Source of the DNA: Opisthocomus hoazin
Taxonomy: Eukaryota; Chordata; Aves; Opisthocomiformes; Opisthocomidae
Direction: 5' to 3'
Assembly (NCBI RefSeq): GCF_030867145.1
Contig: NC_134418.1
Coordinates: 802,802 to 866,801, forward strand
DNA length: 64,000 nucleotides
Part shown: positions 20,851 to 32,190 of the stretch, one piece after another
Numbering within the stretch: position 1 is the stretch's first letter
How the letters are laid out: every line of letters begins with the position of its first letter
Program-made: the position numbers and the translations under genes
Notes under the pieces: model-generated
The model's database searches: none
What the model saw: the letters and a program-made list of their open reading frames with translations, nothing else
What the model was told of the DNA's origin: nothing

Positions 20851-21055
20851 TTCTTCCCGGTGAGGCCCTGGCCCGGGCTGCCCCGAGGAGCTGGGGCTGC
20901 CCCCTCCCTGGCAGGGCTCAAGGCCAGGTTGGACGGGGCTGGGAGCAGCCTGGGCTGGGGGAAGGGGTCCCTGCCCGTGGCAGGGGGGTGGGCTGGGGGG
21001 TCCGTCAGGTCCCTTCCCACCCAAACCGGTCTGGGGGTTCCGGGATTCCAACCCC
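20851..21055 (+). mobile_element. CR1 3' end, inverted partner
   Basis: GGCTCAAGGCCAGGTTGGAC and GGGTCCCTGCCCGTGGCAGG are the same CR1 3' end in + orientation, complementary to 20515-20620. Confidence 0.88.
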
Positions 21056-21099
21056 CCCCTCCCCAATGGCCCAACGGGGCCTTCACCGCAGCCGGGCCG

Positions 21100-22115
21100 G
21101 GGCCTGTCCGCCCTGCGCCCGCCGGCGGCCCCCAGCAGCCCTGGCCCCGCCGCTGCTCGCTCCCGAGAGGCCGACGGGCTGCCCGCGCCTGCGTCCCGGG
21201 GTCGGGGCCTGCTCGCCGGGGTCGCCCCGGGACCACTCCCCCCCCCCTCGGTACCTGCGGGCCGGGCCGGGCCGGTGCCGCTCCGCGCCCCCCGCCGCCG
21301 CCACCGCCCGCCCCGCGGGGCCACGCCCCCCGCCCCGCCCTGAGAGGGCCTGGCAGCCCATTGGGCAGAGCCGCCGCCCGGCACCGCCCCCCCACCCAAC
21401 TCTAAAGCTGGTTGGGCGGAGGGGAGGACGAGCGTGTCGCTATTCCACCAGTCCGCTGCCACTCCGGCTACTAATCCCACCCTCTCCGAGTGCAGACCCG
21501 GGGCCGCCTCCTAGCCTCCGTATTGGTTAAGCTCCAAGCGTCGGATTGGTTGGACGCACGCGTAGCCCACGTGGGGTCAAGACGGGCAGACCTCGGAGGA
21601 GGGGCCGTGGCGGGGTGGGCGTGGCCAGCCGCAATGTAAATAACCACGTCTCACCCCGCCCCTTCGCCCAGATCCTAATTGGCGGGCGGCAGCGCCCAAT
21701 GGCGAGAGGCGTCACAAGCCGCCCGCCCCGCCGGTGAGCTGTTACAGAGCCGCTGATTGGCGGGTTGATGTAAACACACCGAGGGGGCGGGGGAATCCCC
21801 GGGCACCCAGGAGCGGGGCGGGAGGGGGGAGTGCTGTCACGTGTCGGGCGCGTGGCTCGGGGAGGGGGGGGGCCGGCCCCGGGAGTGGGGGGGCACCGGG
21901 GGGAGGGGGGGGAAAGGAGCCAGCCCCCCCCTTCCCCCCCCCCCCCGGGTACCGGGGCGGCTGCCAGGACCGAGCCGGGGCCGGGCCGGGCACCCGCGGC
22001 CCCGCTCCCCTGAGATGCCGGCGGAGCGCGGCGGGGGCTCCGCGCCCCGAAAACGGGGTCCCCGGCTCCCCCCGCTCCCCGGGCCGCTCCCCCTCGACCC
22101 CCTCGGACGGTGAGT
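21100..22115. promoter_or_regulatory. PAIP2B: CpG island, probable PAIP2B promoter
   Basis: Dense CpG with ATTGG (CCAAT box on the minus strand) at 21360, 21522, 21545, 21678 and 21756, one CCAAT on the + strand at 21696, a CACGTG E-box at 21838 and several GGGCGG boxes. The arrangement suggests NF-Y-driven and possibly bidirectional transcription. Assignment to PAIP2B rests on position and on the minus-strand donor at 21254. Confidence 0.55.
21255..21500 (-). other. PAIP2B: Candidate non-coding first exon of PAIP2B
   Basis: On the minus strand CCCGCAG is followed by the donor GTACCG (GT at 21254-21253), downstream of the CCAAT cluster. An exon of about 150-250 nt would fit. Start and use are unproven. 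Confidence 0.35.
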
Positions 22116-22606
22116 GCCGCCGCCCCGGGGGTCCCCGCAGCCGCACCCCCAGCCCCCCAGCCCCGCAGCCCCCCCCGCAGGGTGAGTTTGGGGGAGGAGG
22201 GGGTGTTGAGCGTTTCCCCCGCTGCCCCCCAAACCGTCTCCGGGATTTGGGGAGGGGGGGGTCCCCCAATTCCCTGGCCAGGGGGGTGTCCCCACACTGG
22301 GGAGGGGGGGGAGAAGCCGCAGGGTCCACGCTGGGGAGGGATATGGGGTTTGGGGGTCAAGCGAGACGCGCTGCGCTCTCCTTTTTGGGGGGGGACTTGA
22401 GGTTTGCTGGGTGGGGGGGGGTTGCACGCGCGTGTGCGAGGCCCTGACCCCCGTCTCGGGGTGTGATGGACCCCCCCTCGCTGCCCAGTCCCAGTAAGGC
22501 GGTGGTGTCTCTGCCACTGATGTGCGGGATGTCCCTTGGCATGTCACTTAACCCCGCTGGTTAATAGGGAGATGGGCAACGGAGAAAAAACCCCATCGGC
22601 TGGGCT

Positions 22607-22675
22607 GGGGGGGGCGAGGGGAGGGCCGGATCCGGGGCCGTGGGCCCCGGATCCGGCCCTCCCCTCGCCCCCCCC
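22607..22675. repeat. Perfect 33-bp inverted repeat with 3-nt loop
   Basis: The left arm 22607-22639 and right arm 22643-22675 are exact reverse complements around the loop GTG. The stem holds two CCGGATCCGG palindromes and ends in G8/C10 runs; with a 2-nt bulge it extends to 22604/22680. No family is recognised. Confidence 0.93.
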
Positions 22676-23364
22676 CCAGCCCAGCGTCCGGCTGGTTGCC
22701 CCACGGCCACCCCGCTCCCGACAGCCGGAACGCCGAGCTATTTCTAACAGCGTGCCCTCACCCGTCGGGAACCCGCTCGTCCCCAGGTGCTAATTCCGGG
22801 CGAGTCGAGAAAGAGGGGCTGGGATTTTTGTTTTTTTTTGGGGGGGGGACACACCAACCATCGCAAAGCCATCCCCGAGCGGCGCTTCGGCGGGGGATGT
22901 AAGACGAGCGGGTCGCATCGTGGAGGTGAAAAATGCCCCCCCCCCCCACCGAGCCCCCCGCTTCGGTCTGCTGCCATCCACTTGGGTGACCTGAAACGTG
23001 GCACCCTGGGGACAAATTACCCCCCCGCCCACCCCCCACCCCGGGGCGGCTGACGGCTCCTTGTATGGCCGAGGACTGGGCTTTGCCACCAGACAGGATA
23101 AAAATAGCCCGTGGCTAACGGGCCTGATCCGGGGAGGTGCTGAGCACCCCCCCCCCATCCGGCACAAGGGGCGGCGGGTCTTGCCCGTGCGGGTTTTTGG
23201 GGTGCGGGAGGTGTTTTTGAGGGTCTAGGGGTGCTGGTAGCGATGGAAGAGCCGGGGCAGCCCCGTTTGGCCACCCGGGGTGGCCCTGGGGCGCGGGGAC
23301 GCTTGTCCCCACTGCCCGTAACGGGGGTTCCCGCTGCCGCCGTGGGTCAGGCCCCACACCGTGG

Positions 23365-24670
23365 AGCCCCACGGCTCCGGTGGATTCACATTTAACCCCC
23401 CCCATGGATCCTCTTCAGTTTTTGGGGGTGCAGGGACCTCCGTGGACCCCGAGCTGATGGGCAGGACGAGAACCCGAGCTGTTGGGTGCAGTGGGCTGTG
23501 GGGTCCCGGGTCACTTTGGGGTACAAGAGCTGCCAGCGTGGCCCCACAGCTCCCCCCCTGCGGATCCCCTTCGGTTTTTGGGGGCCCAGGGACCCCCGTG
23601 GACCCCGAGCTGATGGGCAGGGCAAGGACCCGAGCCATTGGGTGCAGCGGGCTGGGGGGTCCTGGGTCACTTTGGGGTACGAGAGGTGCCGGCGTGACCC
23701 CACAGCTCCGGAGGATTCACATTTAACCCCCCCCGTGGATCCCCTTCGGTTTCTGGGGGAGCAGGGACCCCCGTGGACCCCAACCTGATGGGCAGGGCGA
23801 GGACCTGAGCCGTTGGGTGCAGCGGGCTGGGGGGTCCCGGGTCACTTTGGGGTACGAGAGCTGTCGGCGTGGCCCCACAGCTCCCCCCCTGTGGATCCCC
23901 TTCGGTTTTTGGGGGCCCAGGGACCCCTGTGGACCCCAACCTGATGGGCAAGGTGAGGACCGAAGCTGTTGGGTGCAGTGGGCTGGGGGGTCCCGGGTCA
24001 CTTTGGGGTACGAGAGGTGCCGGTGTGGCCCCACAGCTCCGGAGGATTCACATTTAACCCCCCCCGTGGATCCCCTTTGGTTTTTGGGGGCTCAGGGACC
24101 CCCGTGGACCCCGAGCTGATGGGCAGGGCGAGGACCCGAGCCATTGGGTGCAGCGGGCTGGGGGGTCCCGGGTCACTTTGGGGTACAAGAGCTGCCAGCG
24201 TGGCCCCACAGCTCCCCCCCTGCGGATCCCCTTTGGTTTTTGGGGGCCCAGGGACCCCCATGGACCCCGAGCTGATGGGCAGGGTGAGGACCCGAGCCGT
24301 TGGGTGCAGTGGGCTGGGGGGTCCCGGGTCACTTTGGGGTACGAGAGGTGCCAGCGTGGCCCCACAGCTCTGGCGGATTCACATTTAACCCCCCCCGTGG
24401 ATCCCCTTCGGTTTTGGGGGGCCCAGGGACCCCCGTGGACCCCGAGCTGATGGGCAGGGCGAGGACCCGAGCCGTTGGGTGCAGCGGGCTGGGGGGTCCC
24501 GGGTCACTTTGGGGTACAAGAGCTGCCAGCGTGGCCCCACAGCTCCCCCCCTGTGGATCCCCTTCGGTTTTTGGGGGCCCAGGGACCCCCATGGACCCCG
24601 AGCTGCTGGGTAGGGTGAGGACCCGAGCTGTTGGGTGCAGCGGGCTGGGGGGTCCCGGGTCACTTTGGGG
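23365..24670. repeat. 331-bp higher-order tandem repeat (156 + 175)
   Basis: The landmark TCACTTTGGGG starts at 23511, 23667, 23842, 23998, 24173, 24329, 24504 and 24660: spacings alternate 156 and 175 exactly. One monomer carries GGATTCACATTTAACCCC, the other GCTCCCCCCCTGCGGATCC; both carry CCTTCGGTTTTTGGGGG and GACCCCGAGCTGATGGGCAG. Four higher-order units are present. No coding function is supported. Confidence 0.95.
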
Positions 24671-25284
24671 TCTTTTGGGCCCTTTTGGAGCCGGAGGAGG
24701 AAATCTGGGAGCTGTTTGAACTGGGAGGGGAGAGCCTTGTGCTGGGGGGGGCCGGGGGACATCGGGCATTTTCTGGTTTTTCCCCCACTCCTGAGCACAG
24801 GTTGTTCCAAGCCCTGATGCCCCCCCCTCCCTGGAACCCCAGAAACGTCCCTGCTCCCCCCAACCTGCTCCCCTGCAGTGGGACCCCCGGCCGTGCTGCT
24901 CGCCCCGTGTGCTGCGGGCACGGGGGGGCACGGAGCCGGCGTCCTCCCGGGGGAGGTGGCACGGAGGGGACGCTGCGTGCCTGCGGTCCTCGTCGTGTCC
25001 CCCCCCCCCCTGCGTTAAACACAGCCCGGGGGTGGCAGAGGCAGGGAAGGGGCCTTGGGCAGGAGAAGGATGCGGCCCCGGAGCTCAGCCATTCTCAGAC
25101 GGCATCGGCTGCTGGGAGTTTGAAGCCTGGTGTGACCCCACCAGTGCTCCCAGTTCTCCCAGTGCCGCAGCCGCGGAGCTGTGCGTCATCTCACCCAGCC
25201 ACGAGGCTGTCACACACCCAGGGGACAACGGTGGGGAGCACGGCGAGCCCCCAGCTTCCCCCCGCCCGCTCCGTGCCGCTCGTA
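24671..25284. other. Intergenic sequence, nothing recognised
   Basis: GC-rich unique sequence between the 331-bp array and a CR1 copy. Confidence 0.4.
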
Positions 25285-25945
25285 GAGAATCCCAGGATCC
25301 CAGCACGGTGGGGCTGGCAGGGCCCTCTGGGGTCCCCCAGCCCAGCCCCCTGCCCAAGCAGGGTCACCCAGAGCAGGGGGCACAGCACCGCGGCCAGGGG
25401 GGCTGGAATATCTCCAGAGAAGGAGACTCCACAGCCTCCCTGGGCAGCCTGGGCCAGGGCTCCGGCACCCTCAGAGGGAAGAAGTTCTTCCTCGGGTTCA
25501 GCTGGAGCTTCCTCTGCTCCAGTTTGTGCCCGTTGCCCCTTGTCCTGTCGCTGGGCACCACTGGAAAGAGTCTGGCCCCGTCCTCCTGACCCCCACCCTG
25601 CAGATATTTAGGGGCATTTCGAAGGTCCCCTCTCAGCCTTCTCTTCTCCAGGCTGAACAAGCCCAGCTCCCTCAGCCTCTCCTCGCAGCAGAGATGCTCC
25701 AGTCCCCTCCTCATCCTCGCAGCCCTGCGCTGGACTCTCTCCAGTAGCTCCTCATCTTTCTTGACCTGGGGAGCCCAGCACTGGACCCAGCACTGCAGAT
25801 GGGGCCTCCCCAGGGCAGAGCAGAGGGGCAGGAGACCCTCCCTCGCCCTGCTGCCCACACTCCTCCTCATGCACCCCAGGGTCCCTTGCCCTTCTTGGCA
25901 CCCAGGACACGCTGTACGTCACCCTCATCAGGCCTCGCTGACGAG
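25285..25945 (-). mobile_element. CR1 LINE 3' fragment
   Basis: Reverse-complement copy of the common GC-rich group from the 3' end (AATCCCAGGATCCCAGCACG) to the QRALGAKK region with a small deletion near 25890. Confidence 0.92.
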
Positions 25946-26654
25946 TTCATAAATTAGCCGGGGGACCGTGGGTCTCGTCTCCTGCTCCAGCCCCGAGGCT
26001 CTGGCTGGCGAGGGCGCAGCCGGCAGCGGGGGGCAGAGAGCGAAGCCCGGGGGTCCCGTCCTGTGGCAGAGGGGCAGCGGGCGGTGGGGTGGTGGCGGGT
26101 CCTCCCCGTCCTGCCTGGGTAGGACCAAGGGGCAGAGGGTTCGGACGTGCAGGATGCTGCGTGCACGCTTTGCTCCTCGGCCGGGAGAGCCCTGTTCTCT
26201 CTCCTCCGTTTTATTCCGTTTTATTCCGGCTCCTTGGGAAGCGGGCAGAGGGGATCCCGCCGCAGCTGGGACCCCCACGATCGCCCTGCCTCGCCCCGTG
26301 CCGCTGCCGGACCCGCTCCAGCGCGGCCTTCTGCTCTTCCCGAGCTCAATCCTTTTATCCCGACGGCCTCACGCAGACGCGTGGCTTCAGCTCTGTGCCC
26401 GCCGATGCGGCCGGCGTCCATCCCGCCCCGGGCCTCGCCCTGCCTCGCCGCGGTTTCAAACCGGCGTTCAAAGCCACGCTCACACGGCTCGGGAAGCTCA
26501 GCGTCCGAACCGGGCGTCTGCGGCGGCAGGCAGGGAGCGGATGTGCGGTCGGGGCAAAAATGGATCTTAAGGGGCAGTCCCGGGGCTGGGAGGGGTAATT
26601 TCCAGCCCTGGAATGTCTGGCTGGGAAGTGGGTCCCTGGAGCAGCCGGCCCGGA
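25946..26654. other. Intergenic sequence, nothing recognised
   Basis: GC-rich unique sequence; open frames but no family resemblance. Confidence 0.4.
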
Positions 26655-28420
26655 GAGCCTGGACGGCGGTGCTGGATCCCGGCCGGCGGTGCTGGATCCC
26701 AGCTGGAGAGCCTGGATGGTGGTGCAGGATCCCGGCCGGCGGTGCTGGATCCCAGCTGGCGGTGCTGGATCCCAGTTGGAGAGCCTGGACGGCAGTGCAG
26801 GATCCCAGCCAGCGGTGCTGGATCCCAGCTGGAGAGCCTGGATCCCAGTTGGAGAGCCTGGATGGCGGTGCTGGATCCCAGCTGGTGGTTCAGGATCCCA
26901 GCCAGAGAGGCTGGATGGTGGTGCTGGATCCCAGCCTGGAGAGCCCAGCCGGTGGTGCAGGATCCCAGCCGGTGGTGCTGGATCCCAGCCGATGGTGCCG
27001 GATCCCAGCCTCGAGAGCCCGGCCAGTTGTGCAGGATCCCAGCTGGCGGTGCTGGATCCCAGTTGGAGAGCCTGGATGGTGGTGCTGGATCCCAGCCGGT
27101 GGTGCTGGATCCCAGTTGGAGAGCCCAGCTGGTGGTGCAGGATCCCAGTTGGAGAGCCTGGATGGCAGTGCTGGATCCCAGCTGGTGGTTCAGAATCCCA
27201 GCCAGAGAGCCCGGCCGGCAGTGTAGGATCCCAGCCGGTGGTGCTGGATCCCAGCTGGAGAGCCTGGATGGTGGTGCTGGATCCCAGCCGGGGGTGCCGG
27301 ATCCCAGCTGGGGGTGCTGGATCCCAGCCGGCGGTGCCGGATCCCAGCCAGGGGTGCCGGATCCCAGCCTGGGGTGCTGGATCCCAGCCGGTGGTGCCGG
27401 ATCCCAGCCGGCGGTGCTGGATCCCAGCCGGGGGTGCCAGATCCCAGCTGGTGGTGCTGGATCCCAGCCGGCGGTGCCGGATCCCAGCCAGGGGTGCCGG
27501 ATCCCAGCCAGGGGTGCCGGATCCCAGCCGGCGGTGCCGGATCCCAGCTGGTGGTGCTGGATCCCAGCCGGCGGTGCCGGATCCCAGCCAGGGGTGCCAG
27601 ATCCCAGCCGGGGGTGCCAGATCCCAGCTGGTGGTGCTGGATCCCAGCCGGGGGTGCCGGATCCCAGCCGGCGGTGCCGGATCCCAGCTGGCGGTGCCGG
27701 ATCCCAGCCGGCGGTGCCGGATCCCAGCCGGGGGTGCCGGATCCCAGCCAGGGGTGCTGGATCCCAGCCGGGGGTGCCGGATCCCAGCCGGGGGTGCTGG
27801 ATCCCAGCCTGGGGTGCTGGATCCCAGCCGGTGGTGCTGGATCCCAGCCGGGGGTGCCGGATCCCATCCGGGGGTGCCGGATCCCAGCTGGTGGTGCTGG
27901 ATCCCAGCCGGCGGTGCCGGATCCCAGCCAGGGGTGCCGGATCCCATCCGGGGGTGCCGGATCCCAGCTGGTGGTGCTGGATCCCAGCCGGCGGTGCCGG
28001 ATCCCAGCCAGGGGTGCCGGATCCCAGCCGGCGGTGCTGGATCCCAGCTGGTGGTGCCGGATCCCAGCCGGCGGTGCTGGATCCCAGCCGGGGGTGCCAG
28101 ATCCCAGCTGGTGGTGCTGGATCCCAGCCGGGGGTGCCGGATCCCAGCCGGCGGTGCTGGATCCCAGCCGGGGGTGCCGGATCCCAGCCGGCGGTGCTGG
28201 ATCCCAGCCAGGGGTGCCGGATCCCAGCCGGCGGTGCCGGATCCCAGCCGGCGGTGCCGGATCCCAGCCGGGGGTGCCGGATCCCAGCTGGTGGTGCTGG
28301 ATCCCAGCCGGCAGTGCCGGATCCCAGCCGGGGGTGCCGGATCCCAGCCGGCGGTGCCGGATCCCAGCCGGGGGTGCCGGATCCCAGCCGGCGGTGCCGG
28401 ATCCCAGCCCGGAGAGCCCG
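26655..28420. repeat. 20-bp tandem array with a GGATCC in nearly every unit
   Basis: The unit GGTGCTGGATCCCAGCCGGC and variants (GCCGG, GGGGG, CTGGTG) repeat with strict 20-bp period from about 27220 to 28420, roughly 60 copies. 26655-27220 is a less regular precursor with inserted GAGAGCCTGGATGG segments. Because the unit lacks stops in most frames, frames of 470-735 codons are open on both strands; these are artefacts. Confidence 0.95.
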
Positions 28421-29189
28421 GCCGGCTCGGAGGCACCGTCTGCCGGGAAGGCTCCCAGCCCCGCAGCTCCAGCGGGACGGGTGCGCCAGCGGATTCCGTT
28501 CCTCCGGACAAACTCGGCCCCTTCCCCGCAGAGCAGCAGCCGCAGGGGCTGGGCGCAGACACCTCCTTTGCTCTGCAGCACCCATAAACACCCCCTGCCA
28601 GCAGGACCTGGGTGCCCTGCCACCCCTCAGGCCCTTTCTAAGCTGCTTTTAGAACATCTGCTCAGCCCCTGCTTGCGGGCAAACGGATCGTGCTTCGAGG
28701 GCCAGCAGGATTTTTTCGCTGGGGCAGGAGAAACCGGTGGCTTTTACAGCTCTTGGGAGTGTTTCTGCTCGGGGGGAGCGCGCAGGGACCCGGGGAAGCT
28801 CCCGGGGGGTCAGCGGGAGGGGGCTGTCCTGCTGCATCTGCCCCCGTCTCCCCGCAGCGGGGTGGCACAGCGGGGCACGGAGCCGGCACGCTCCCGGGCT
28901 CTGCTCCGGGAAGCCCAGGGTCTCACTCACACGGGTGATGAGGAAAACGGGGCTGTGGGGTCCGGGTGGGCACCTCTGGCCTCAGCCACGGCAGGACGAA
29001 GAGCTGGCAGAGCAGGTGGAGGTCCAGAGCTCCTCGACGCGGGCTCTCCCTGTCACCCGGGGCTTTTCGCAGCTCCGAGCCGTGCAGCACCCGTTAACGG
29101 CGACCTCCTTGCCGCTGCGATCGACAGGAGCACACCTTGGGTGATCGTGGTGGTGCAGAAGATGCCCAAAACTCCACGAGTGGTAACTC
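28421..29189. other. Intergenic sequence, nothing recognised
   Basis: GC-rich unique sequence without a supported feature. Confidence 0.4.
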
Positions 29190-29640
29190 AGAATCCCCAA
29201 ATCCCAGTGTGGCAGGGGTCGGAAGGGACCTCTGGGTGTCCCCAAACCCAGCCCCCTGCCCAAGCAGGGTCACCCAGAGCAGGGGGCACAGCACCGCGGC
29301 CAGGGGGGCTGGAATATCTTCAGAGAAGGAGACTCCACAGCCCCTCTGGGCAGCCTGGGCCAGGGCTCCGTCACCCTCAGAGGGAAGAAGTTCTTCCTCG
29401 GGTTCAGCTGGAACTTCCCAGGCTTCAGTTTGTGCCCGTTGCCCCTTGTCCTGTCGCTGGGCACCACTGGGAAGAGTCTGGCCCCGTCCTCCTGACCCCC
29501 CCCTGCAGATATTTAGAGGCATTTCGAAGGTCCCCTCGCAGCCTTCTCTTCTCCAGGCTGAACAAGCCCAGCTCCCTCAGCCTCTCCTCGTAGCAGAGAT
29601 GCTCCAGGCCCCTCCTCATCCTCGTAGCCCTGCTATGCTA
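29190..29640 (-). mobile_element. CR1 LINE 3' fragment
   Basis: Reverse-complement copy of the CR1 3' end through [20 protein letters not shown], truncated near 29640. Confidence 0.9.
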
Positions 29641-30060
29641 TGTAGCCAGCTCTGGGCGTTCCACGTGTGCCTGCTCGCCAGCAGCGGCCGTCTCAGCCCG
29701 AGGCTTCGGCCATCGCCCGAACTCAGAGTGGGTCGCAGATCTGGAAAGCTCTTCTGACTGTCTGGCTACACCCCAAGAGTCTTCTCCCCGCAGCCCCTGT
29801 GAAACACAGCGTGGTTTCTGGTGAGCTTCGGGGCCAGCACTGGAGAAGGGACTCGGGTTCCTGCCCCGTGTCCCCCGAGCGGAGCTCCCGGGTATCTGCT
29901 GGAGTTGCTGTGGCAGCAGGTCTTGTGCTTCGGGCACGGACACGTCTCTTCTGGGGACCTTCTCTTAGTTTGACCCAGAGCAGCACCTCTGAGAGCTAAA
30001 GGGCTGAAGACAGTTGGGGATTGCTCAGCACCCTTGGAGCGAGATTTCTTGGCTGTGCTC
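29641..30060. other. Unique sequence leading into a tandem array
   Basis: No gene seen. The last about 60 bp resemble the repeat unit that follows (GGAGCGAGATTTCTTGGCTG). Confidence 0.4.
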
Positions 30061-31915
30061 TCACGTGGACACCCCTCATCCATGCTTTAAATATTCAGAA
30101 TGTAAATTTTATATGCTTATTATAATGTCATTTTACGGCTAAAATGATCCAAACTATTCCCCAGAGCAAGGTCAAAACTGTTCCCAAGAGCAAGGCCTGG
30201 CAACACAGCCTCAGGCTACTTGGCACAGTGTTTGCACCCTTAGAGCAAGATTCTTTGTTGTGCTCTGACATGGACACCGCTCATCCATGCTTTAAATATT
30301 CAGAATGAAATTTTATATGCTTGTTATCATGTCATTTTATGGCTAAAATGACCAAAACTGTTCCCAAGAGCAAGGTCAAAACTATTCCCAAGAGCAGGGC
30401 CTGGCAACACGTGCTCAGGCTACTCAGCACGGCGTTTGCACCCTTAGAGCAAGATTCTTTGTTGTGCTTTTACGTGGACACCCCTCATCCATGCTTTAAA
30501 TATTCAGAATGAAAATTTTATGTGCTTGTTATCATGCCATTTTACGGCTAAAATGACCAAAACTGTTCCCAAGAGCAAGGCCTGGCAGCACACACTCAGG
30601 TACTTGCACCCTTGAGAGCAAGATTCTTTGTTGTGCTCTCACGTGGACACCCCTCATCCATGCTTTAAATATTCAGAATGTAAATTTTATATGCTTATTA
30701 TAATGTCATTTTACGGCTAAAATGATCAAAACTATTCCCCAGAGCAAGGTCAAAACTATTCCCAAGAGCAAGGCCTGGCAGCACATCCTCAGGTACTTGG
30801 CATGGCGTTTGCACCCTTAGAGCAAGATTCTTGGTTGTGCTCTCACATGGACACCCCTCATCCATGCTTTAAATATTCAGAATGAAAATTTTATATGCTT
30901 GTTATCATGCCATTTTATGGCTAAAATGACCAAAACTGTTCCCAAGAGCAGGGCCTGGCAGCACATCCTCAGGCTACTCAGCACGGCGATTGTACCCTTA
31001 GAGCAAGATTCTTGGTTGTGCTCTGACATGGACACCCCTCATCCATGCTTTAAATATTCAGAATGAAAATTTTATGTGCTTATTATCATGCCATTTTACG
31101 GCTAAAATGACCAAAACTGTTCCCAAGAGCAAGGCCTGGCAGCACACACTCAGGTACTTGGCACGGCGTTTGCACCCTTGAGAGCAAGATTCTTGGTTGT
31201 GCTCTCACGTGGACACCCCTCATCCATGCTTTAAATATTCAGAATGAAAATTTTATGTGCTTGTTACCATGTCATTTTACGGCTAAAATGATCCAAACTA
31301 TTCCTAAGAGCAAGGTCAAAACTATTCCCAAGAGCAGGGCCTGGCAGCACACACTCAGGTACTTGGCACGGCGTTTGCACCCTTAGAGCAAGATTCTTTG
31401 TTGTGCTTTCACGTGGACACCCCTCATCCATGCTTTAAATATTCAGAATGAAATTTTATGTACTTGTTATCATGCCATTTTACGGCTAAAATGACCAAAA
31501 CTATTCCCAAGAGCAAGGCCTGGCAGCACATCCTCAGGTACTTGGCATGGCGATTGCACCCTTAGAGCAAGATTCTTGGTTGTGCTCTGACATGGACACC
31601 CCTCATCCATGCTTTAAATATTCAGAATGAAAATTTTATGTGCTTGTTATCATGCCATTTTACGGCTAAAATGATCAAAACTATTCCCAAGAGCAAGGCC
31701 TGGCAACACATCCTCAGGCTACTCAGCACGGCGTTTGCACCCTTAGAGCAAGATTCTATGTTGTGCTCTCACATGGACACCCCTCATCCATGCTTTAAAT
31801 ATTCACAATGAAATTTTATATGCTTGTTGTTATGTCATTTTACAGCTAAAATGACCAAAACTGTTCCCAAGAGCAAGGCCTGGCAGCACACCCTCAGGCT
31901 GCTCAGCACGGCGAT
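30061..31915. repeat. Satellite-like array, about 181- and 204-bp units
   Basis: Ten occurrences of CTTTAAATATTCA(G/C)AATG lie at about 30085, 30290, 30494, 30663, 30868, 31049, 31230, 31433, 31612 and 31793. Spacings are mostly about 180 or about 204, with one of 169. The longer form differs by an extra copy of the submodule CAAAACTATTCCCAAGAGCA. The units are AT-richer than the surroundings and include TTTTACGGCTAAAATGACC and GTGGACACCCCTCATCCATG. There are no open frames; family unknown. Confidence 0.93.
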
Positions 31916-32190
31916 TGCAAAGGGCAGCTTCGTGGCTGTGGCTCCGAGCACCCCACGTCACACGTGGGACCGAGTCCGGAGCACGGGAAGTTGAGCAGAG
32001 AACCGGCGAGCACCTAAACCGAGCTGGACTGAGGGGCCCGTCCAGCGTCCCCGCGGATCTCCTCCCCGGAGCAAGGCTAGGGCCCGACTCCAGCCGACGC
32101 TCTTACGAAACGCTAAGCCTTAACGTTTCAACCCCTTGGCAGCCACCAAATTTTGCAACGAATGAGGCAGCGCCCTGCAGCGCCCAGGTC
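31916..32190. other. Spacer between two tandem arrays
   Basis: Unique 275-bp spacer; nothing recognised. Confidence 0.4.

Noticed and set aside
22015-22109. Small + strand coding exon (MPAERGGGSAPRKRG) ending at a GTGAGT donor
   Set aside because: The frame is CpG-island sequence with no recognised homologue and no downstream exon found; mentioned only as a transcription hint.
26613-28652. Open frames of 470-735 codons on both strands
   Set aside because: They are produced by the 20-bp repeat lacking stops; no homologue, no codon bias and open in competing frames.
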